Assembly (NCBI GenBank): GCA_007116505.1
Contig: SKII01000020.1
Coordinates: forward strand, 1 to 15,874
DNA: 15,874 nt
Direction: 5' to 3'
From: Nitriliruptoraceae bacterium
GTDB taxonomy: Bacteria > Actinomycetota > Nitriliruptoria > Nitriliruptorales > Nitriliruptoraceae
Each line of letters begins with the position of its first letter. Position 1 is the first letter of the stretch. The notes under the pieces are model-generated. The model searched no databases and was not told the DNA's origin. It saw only the letters and a list, made by a program, of their open reading frames with translations. The position numbers were made by a program, and so were the translations under genes. This document shows positions 13,227-15,874 of the stretch, one piece after another.

Positions 13227-13242
13227 TAGCCTGACGCTAGCG
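13227..13242. promoter_or_regulatory. Candidate overlapping divergent -10 boxes
   Basis: TAGCCT (13227-13232, plus) could serve the EamA operon. TAGCGT (13239-13234, minus), overlapping the palindrome CGCTAGCG (13235-13242), could serve the acyl-CoA dehydrogenase. Both match TANNNT, but no convincing -35 is present. Confidence 0.25.
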
Positions 13243-13278
13243 GGCCGCTGCGGTGGTGCCCGCGAACATCTCGGACGG

Positions 13279-14250
13279 ATGGTGCTGGGCATGGGAGCGG
13301 TGCCGGACGTCGATGGGGCGACCGGGCGTGCCGCGGAGCGGACCCCGTTCACGGCCCGAGGGCGGTCCGACGCCGCGTTCAGCGGCCGGGACTGGGCCCT
13401 GCTGGCCTTCGTCGGCCTGGTGTTCGGGTCGTCCTTCCTCTTCATCGAGATCGGCCTGACCTCCCTCTCCCCGCCGGTCATCACCTTCCTGCGTCTCCTG
13501 CTCGGCTACCTGACGCTCTCGCTGTTCCCGCGCGTGCGCACCGTGAGGCTCTCCCGCACCGACGGGCTGCGTGCCTCGGCGATCGGCCTGATCTGGCTCG
13601 GCATCCCGCTGATGCTGTTCCCCGTCGCGCAGCAGTGGATCGACTCGTCGGTCGCCGGCATGCTCAACGGGGCGATGCCGCTGATGACGGTGGCGTGGAC
13701 AGCGCTGCTCGCCCGCTCGCTGCCGGGCCGGACGCAGGCCCTCGGCCTCGCGGTCGGGTTCCTCGGCATCGTCGCCGTGTCGCTGCCGGAGATCCCGCTC
13801 GCGAGCCTCGGGACGGCCTCGACGCTGCTCGGAGCCAGCCTCGCGCTGACCGCGGCGGCGCTGTACGGACTCGCGGCGACGCTCGTCACGCCGCTGCAGC
13901 AGCGCTACGGGTCGCTCGCCGTCCTCCACCGTGCTCAGGGGGCGGCGCTCGTGTTCGTCCTCCCCTTCGCCCTCGTCGGCCTGCCCGCGTCGACGTTCTC
14001 CGGACCGGCGCTGCTCGCGATGGTCCCGCTCGGCGTGCTCGGCACCGCGCTCGCGTTCATCGCCATCGCGTCGCTCATCGGACGGGTCGGCGCGCCCCGT
14101 GGCTCGGTCGCCGTGTACCTCGTCCCGCTCGTCTCGATCGTGCTCGGTGTGACGTTCCTCGGTGAGGAGGTCCATCCGCTCGCGTTCGCCGGGGCGCTGC
14201 TGATCATCTGCGGTGCCTGGCTCACGTCACGTCGGGAGGTGCTGCGGTGA
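13279..14250 (+). CDS. EamA-family (DMT superfamily) transporter, operon gene 1
   Basis: From the ATG at 13279 the protein has 323 residues: a polar 45-residue N-terminal extension, then ten hydrophobic helices. ALLAFVGLVFGSSFLFIEIGL begins the first EamA repeat, with FLRLLLGYLTL nearby. The second repeat ends with SVAVYLVPLVSIVLGVTFLGEEVHPLAFAGALLI, a textbook EamA ending. It is an inner-membrane carrier of an unknown small metabolite. The start is weakly supported: the nearest purines are GGACGG directly before the ATG, and an ATG at 13291 is also possible. Its stop overlaps the GTG of the next gene (GTGA), placing it at the head of a three-gene operon with a four-helix membrane protein and a DsbA-fold protein. 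It is divergent from the acyl-CoA dehydrogenase. Confidence 0.85.
   Translation: MVLGMGAVPDVDGATGRAAERTPFTARGRSDAAFSGRDWALLAFVGLVFGSSFLFIEIGLTSLSPPVITFLRLLLGYLTLSLFPRVRTVRLSRTDGLRASAIGLIWLGIPLMLFPVAQQWIDSSVAGMLNGAMPLMTVAWTALLARSLPGRTQALGLAVGFLGIVAVSLPEIPLASLGTASTLLGASLALTAAALYGLAATLVTPLQQRYGSLAVLHRAQGAALVFVLPFALVGLPASTFSGPALLAMVPLGVLGTALAFIAIASLIGRVGAPRGSVAVYLVPLVSIVLGVTFLGEEVHPLAFAGALLIICGAWLTSRREVLR
14234..14239 (+). promoter_or_regulatory. Ribosome binding site of the four-helix membrane protein gene
   Basis: GGGAGG inside the end of the EamA gene stands 7 nt before the GTG at 14247, fixing that start. Confidence 0.65.
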
Positions 14251-14660
14251 CGGCGGTGCATCGTTGGCTCGGGACGGGCGTCGTGCTGATGTTCGTCGTG
14301 ACGATGGTGTGGGCGCTCGTGCTCGTCGTGCTGCGCCGTGACGAGACCCCCGTGCTCATGCGCGGACTGCAGCACTGGACCGAGAACCTGCTCATCGTGC
14401 AGACGGTCCTCGGCGTCGCGCTGCTCCTGATGGGCCGGCGCGTCGTGGGTCCGCCCGACGCGTGGCTCCACGCCTTCTACGGCTCACTGTTCCCCTTGAT
14501 CGCCGTCGTCGGAGGGCGGCTCGCTGCCCTCCGACGGGAGCGGCGCGCGTACGTCGGCTTCGCCTGGGGCGCGTTCTTCGCGTTCGGTCTGACGCTGCGG
14601 GCCGTGCAGACGGCCTGCGACACCGGCCTCGGCGAGCTCGCCCAGTGCGTCCTGCGATGA
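14247..14660 (+). CDS. Small four-helix membrane protein of unknown function, operon gene 2
   Basis: The family is not confidently recognised. The 137-residue protein has four predicted transmembrane helices: about 9-29, 47-63, 73-92 and 102-120. Histidines sit at 5, 43 and 75, the last two flanking helix 2, as HWTENLLIVQTVLGVALLLMG and WLHAFYGSL. This 'LQ.LLG...G......LH..YG' layout resembles small actinobacterial membrane proteins, and the histidines could bind haem or metal, which is inference only. The C-terminus has two cysteines (Cys124 and one four residues from the end). The GTG start is supported by GGGAGG at 7 nt and overlaps the upstream stop (GTGA). Its own stop overlaps the start of the DsbA-fold gene (ATGA). 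Such tight packing argues that the three products are needed in step. Confidence 0.75.
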   Translation: MTAVHRWLGTGVVLMFVVTMVWALVLVVLRRDETPVLMRGLQHWTENLLIVQTVLGVALLLMGRRVVGPPDAWLHAFYGSLFPLIAVVGGRLAALRRERRAYVGFAWGAFFAFGLTLRAVQTACDTGLGELAQCVLR

Positions 14661-15256
14661 GCGACGTCCTCCGCTTCGGCATCGCCTACGACTACCTGTG
14701 CCCGTTCGCGCGCAACGGCAACGAGCACGTGGTCGCAGGTCTGCGTGCGGGCGCCGGATGGGACGTCACCTTCGTGCCGTTCAGCCTCGTGCAGGCGAAG
14801 GCGGCCGAGTCGGGCGAGGTCCGCTGGGACGCTGCGGCGGCGCTGCGGCGCAGCGGCGTGCTCGCGCTCGCCGTCGCGGAGCTCGTCAAGGTCGAGGCGC
14901 CCGAGCGCTTCCTCGACGTCCACCTCGAGCTCTTCGCGCTGCGGCATGACCGGGCGGAGGACCTGCGCGACCCGGGCTGCATCGCGGGGGCGCTCGAGCG
15001 TGCCGGCGTCGGCACCGCCCTCGTCGACCGTGCGGAGGACGGGCTCGATGCGCTGGCCGAGGCTCACGCGTCCCTCCTCGCCCGCCAGGTGTGGGGCGTC
15101 CCTGCGATCCTCGGCAGCCGACGTGCGGTGTTCGTGCGGCTGCTGGACCGGCCCGGGCCGGGGTCGGACCCGGTCGCGCGCGTCGAGCGCCTCGTCCGCA
15201 TGGTGGAGGACGACGAGATGCTCCACGAGTTCAAGCAGGTCGACCTGCCCCAGTGA
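14657..15256 (+). CDS. DsbA-fold (thioredoxin superfamily) oxidoreductase-like protein with single active-site Cys, operon gene 3
   Basis: The 199-residue protein has the DsbA/FrnE/2-hydroxychromene-carboxylate isomerase fold. An N-terminal strand leads into AYDYLCPFARN (10-20), the position of the DsbA/FrnE CPWC motif. Here it reads CPFA: Cys15 stays but the second cysteine is Ala. A helical insert follows (about 60-145), then VWGVPAILGSRRAVF (145-159) with the cis-Pro loop at Val148-Pro149. The only other Cys is 108. No signal peptide is present, so it is probably cytoplasmic. A single-Cys site suggests thiol-conjugate or isomerase/reductase chemistry, as in mycothiol-dependent nitroreductases of this fold, rather than disulfide formation. 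The ATG overlaps the previous stop (ATGA). The tRNA-Asn begins 106 bp downstream. Confidence 0.82.
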   Translation: MSDVLRFGIAYDYLCPFARNGNEHVVAGLRAGAGWDVTFVPFSLVQAKAAESGEVRWDAAAALRRSGVLALAVAELVKVEAPERFLDVHLELFALRHDRAEDLRDPGCIAGALERAGVGTALVDRAEDGLDALAEAHASLLARQVWGVPAILGSRRAVFVRLLDRPGPGSDPVARVERLVRMVEDDEMLHEFKQVDLPQ

Positions 15257-15322
15257 CGAGGGGTCGACGGGCGGACCGCGAGCGGACCGAGCACCCACGA
15301 TCGGGCTGGGGACGCCCGTTGC

Positions 15323-15328
15323 TACACT
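15323..15328 (+). promoter_or_regulatory. Candidate -10 box of tRNA-Asn
   Basis: TACACT is a strong TANNNT match 34 bp before the tRNA 5' end. The leader would hold a 6-bp hairpin, GCCCGC/GCGGGC (15338-15354). The -35 is unclear. Confidence 0.45.
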
Positions 15329-15362
15329 CCTCCGCCGGCCCGCCTCGCGCGGGCGGTCCCAT

Positions 15363-15436
15363 TCCGGGGTAGCTCAACTGGCAGAGCAGTCGGCTGTTAA
15401 CCGAAAGGTTTGTGGGTTCGAGTCCCACCCCCGGAG
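15363..15436 (+). tRNA. tRNA-Asn (GTT)
   Basis: The acceptor TCCGGGG pairs with CCCCGGA, and the discriminator is G. The D stem is GCTC/GAGC, the anticodon loop CTGTTAA has anticodon GTT at 15396-15398, and the T arm is GTGGG-TTCGAGT-CCCAC. CCA is not encoded (CCC follows). Two oddities are a G-A mismatch at the top of the anticodon stem (GTCGG/CCGAA) and a six-base variable loop AGGTTT, one base longer than the usual five, making the gene 74 nt. The overall identity is still clear. Confidence 0.94.
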
Positions 15437-15874
15437 CCCCGTCCCACCTGTCGTACCGGCCGTCGTACGGGCCGTCGTACCGGCAGCCCCGGCGAGCCAG
15501 TCCGCGACCGTCCGAGCGGCCGTCGCGTCGATGACGTCGACACGCAGCTCCATCTCGCGGGACGATCCCGGTGCGGCCCGGCCGACCGTGATGCGGTCCG
15601 CATCGACGTCGAGCTGCTCTGCGAGCGTGGTCCGCGTGCGGTCGGCCGCGGGCTCCGGAGCGAGCCGGACCGCGACGCGGATGCGCGCGGGATCGACCGC
15701 GCACCGGTCCCTGATCGCGCCCAGAAGGACCGCGATCGGCTGCGCCCGGTCGTGCACGATGCTCACCCCCTCCCCGTCGGTGCTGGCGAGCGCCAGCGCG
15801 AGCCCGGGGGCGAGGCGGGCCCGACCCTCGGGCCCGAGGGCTGCGAGGTCCTCACCGGGCGGGGCCGCGGCGGC
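15374..15874 (-). CDS. Partial protein of uncertain family, reading antisense through tRNA-Asn
   Basis: The minus-strand frame is open from the right edge (start outside the window) to a TGA at 15376-15374, inside the tRNA-Asn gene. The portion up to about 15485 looks truly coding: third codon positions are almost all G or C, and it has alternating helix/strand character. The pattern GVSIVHDRAQPIAVLLGAI, then DPARIRVAVRL and LAEQLDVDADRITVGRA, resembles uncharacterised actinobacterial LAGLIDADG-fold proteins ('..TNSDP.....FL..L....gvd..rlr.rv.......'); this is a tentative family call. No nuclease motif is seen. The C-terminal end holds a three-fold tetrapeptide repeat and then an antisense-tRNA stretch (GWDSNPQTF...), unlikely to be functional protein. 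There is no stop in any minus frame between the tRNA and the repeats, so the true end is unclear. Confidence 0.5.
   Translation of the reverse strand, partial: AAAAPPGEDLAALGPEGRARLAPGLALALASTDGEGVSIVHDRAQPIAVLLGAIRDRCAVDPARIRVAVRLAPEPAADRTRTTLAEQLDVDADRITVGRAAPGSSREMELRVDVIDATAARTVADWLAGAAGTTARTTAGTTGGTGLRGWDSNPQTFRLTADCSAS
15449..15484. repeat. 12-bp tandem repeat, three copies
   Basis: TGTCGTACCGGC (15449-15460), CGTCGTACGGGC (15461-15472) and CGTCGTACCGGC (15473-15484) follow each other directly, 10-11 of 12 bases identical. Read on the minus strand in the frame of the right-edge gene they encode A-G/R-T-T units. Each has a GTAC core. Confidence 0.8.

Noticed and set aside
15231..15704. 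Minus-strand ORF containing GLEPTNLSVNSRLLCQLSYPG
   Set aside because: That peptide is the well-known artefact of translating antisense tRNA-Asn; the other frame upstream has the coding signal.
15437..15874. IspF-like reading of the right-edge partial protein
   Set aside because: There is a superficial match around 'AxLAxxLxVDxDRxxV', but the IspF metal-binding and TTE/GRGEG motifs are missing.
1..15874. CRISPR array, insertion sequence, prophage or defence system
   Set aside because: No spaced direct repeats of CRISPR size, no transposase, integrase or phage proteins, and no toxin, restriction or defence domains were found in any plausible gene.

Overview
This window is about 16 kb of very GC-rich (roughly 70-75% by eye), densely packed bacterial chromosome. 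Several features point to a high-GC actinobacterium, possibly a deep branch such as Nitriliruptoria or Acidimicrobiia; this is inference. They are a MarP-type CvpA/serine-protease fusion, a rhomboid protease with an N-terminal zinc-binding box, a two-cysteine AhpE-like peroxiredoxin, frequent GTG starts, TANNNT -10 boxes sitting directly upstream of start codons (leaderless layout), and two tRNA genes without an encoded CCA. No prophage, insertion sequence, CRISPR array, defence island or secondary-metabolite cluster was seen. The content is housekeeping and accessory-metabolic.

Layout. At the left edge is the C-terminal end of a HAD phosphatase (+), overlapping the end of guaB (-). guaB (IMP dehydrogenase) lies 2 bp downstream of a peroxiredoxin gene (-). 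Divergent from these is a rhomboid protease (+), then glpD and a SURF1-family gene (+) joined by an ATGA overlap. Tail-to-tail with SURF1 is a Cfa/coclaurine N-methyltransferase-like methyltransferase (-), divergent from a YczE-type membrane protein (+). Next come an unrecognised 94-aa ORF and a MarP-like membrane serine protease (+), then a hemolysin III/PAQR protein and a tRNA-Met(CAT) (both -). An EamA transporter (+) converges on an ACAD11-like acyl-CoA dehydrogenase and DUF429 pair (-). Divergent from that pair is a compact operon (+) of a second EamA transporter, a four-helix membrane protein and a single-cysteine DsbA-fold protein, followed by tRNA-Asn(GTT). At the right edge a partial, poorly recognised gene (-) reads through the tRNA-Asn in antisense.

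Functional links. glpD (electrons from glycerol-3-phosphate into the quinone pool) with SURF1 (haem-copper oxidase assembly) suggests aerobic respiration. Peroxiredoxin, MarP and the DsbA-fold protein are redox, stress and envelope functions. The three-gene operon at 13.3-15.3 kb has four-base stop/start overlaps at both joints, so its products are probably made together, but its job is unknown.

The least explained signal is in the short intergenic regions. They repeatedly carry 9- to 14-bp tandem or direct repeats (glpD leader, methyltransferase/YczE divergent promoter, ACAD/EamA divergent promoter, after tRNA-Met, 3' part of the right-edge gene) and perfect inverted repeats (8-bp arms at 6889, 7728 and 8123; 6-bp arms at 10211). 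The 18-bp palindrome just ahead of the marP-like start is the best operator candidate. No clearly new multi-gene system could be demonstrated.
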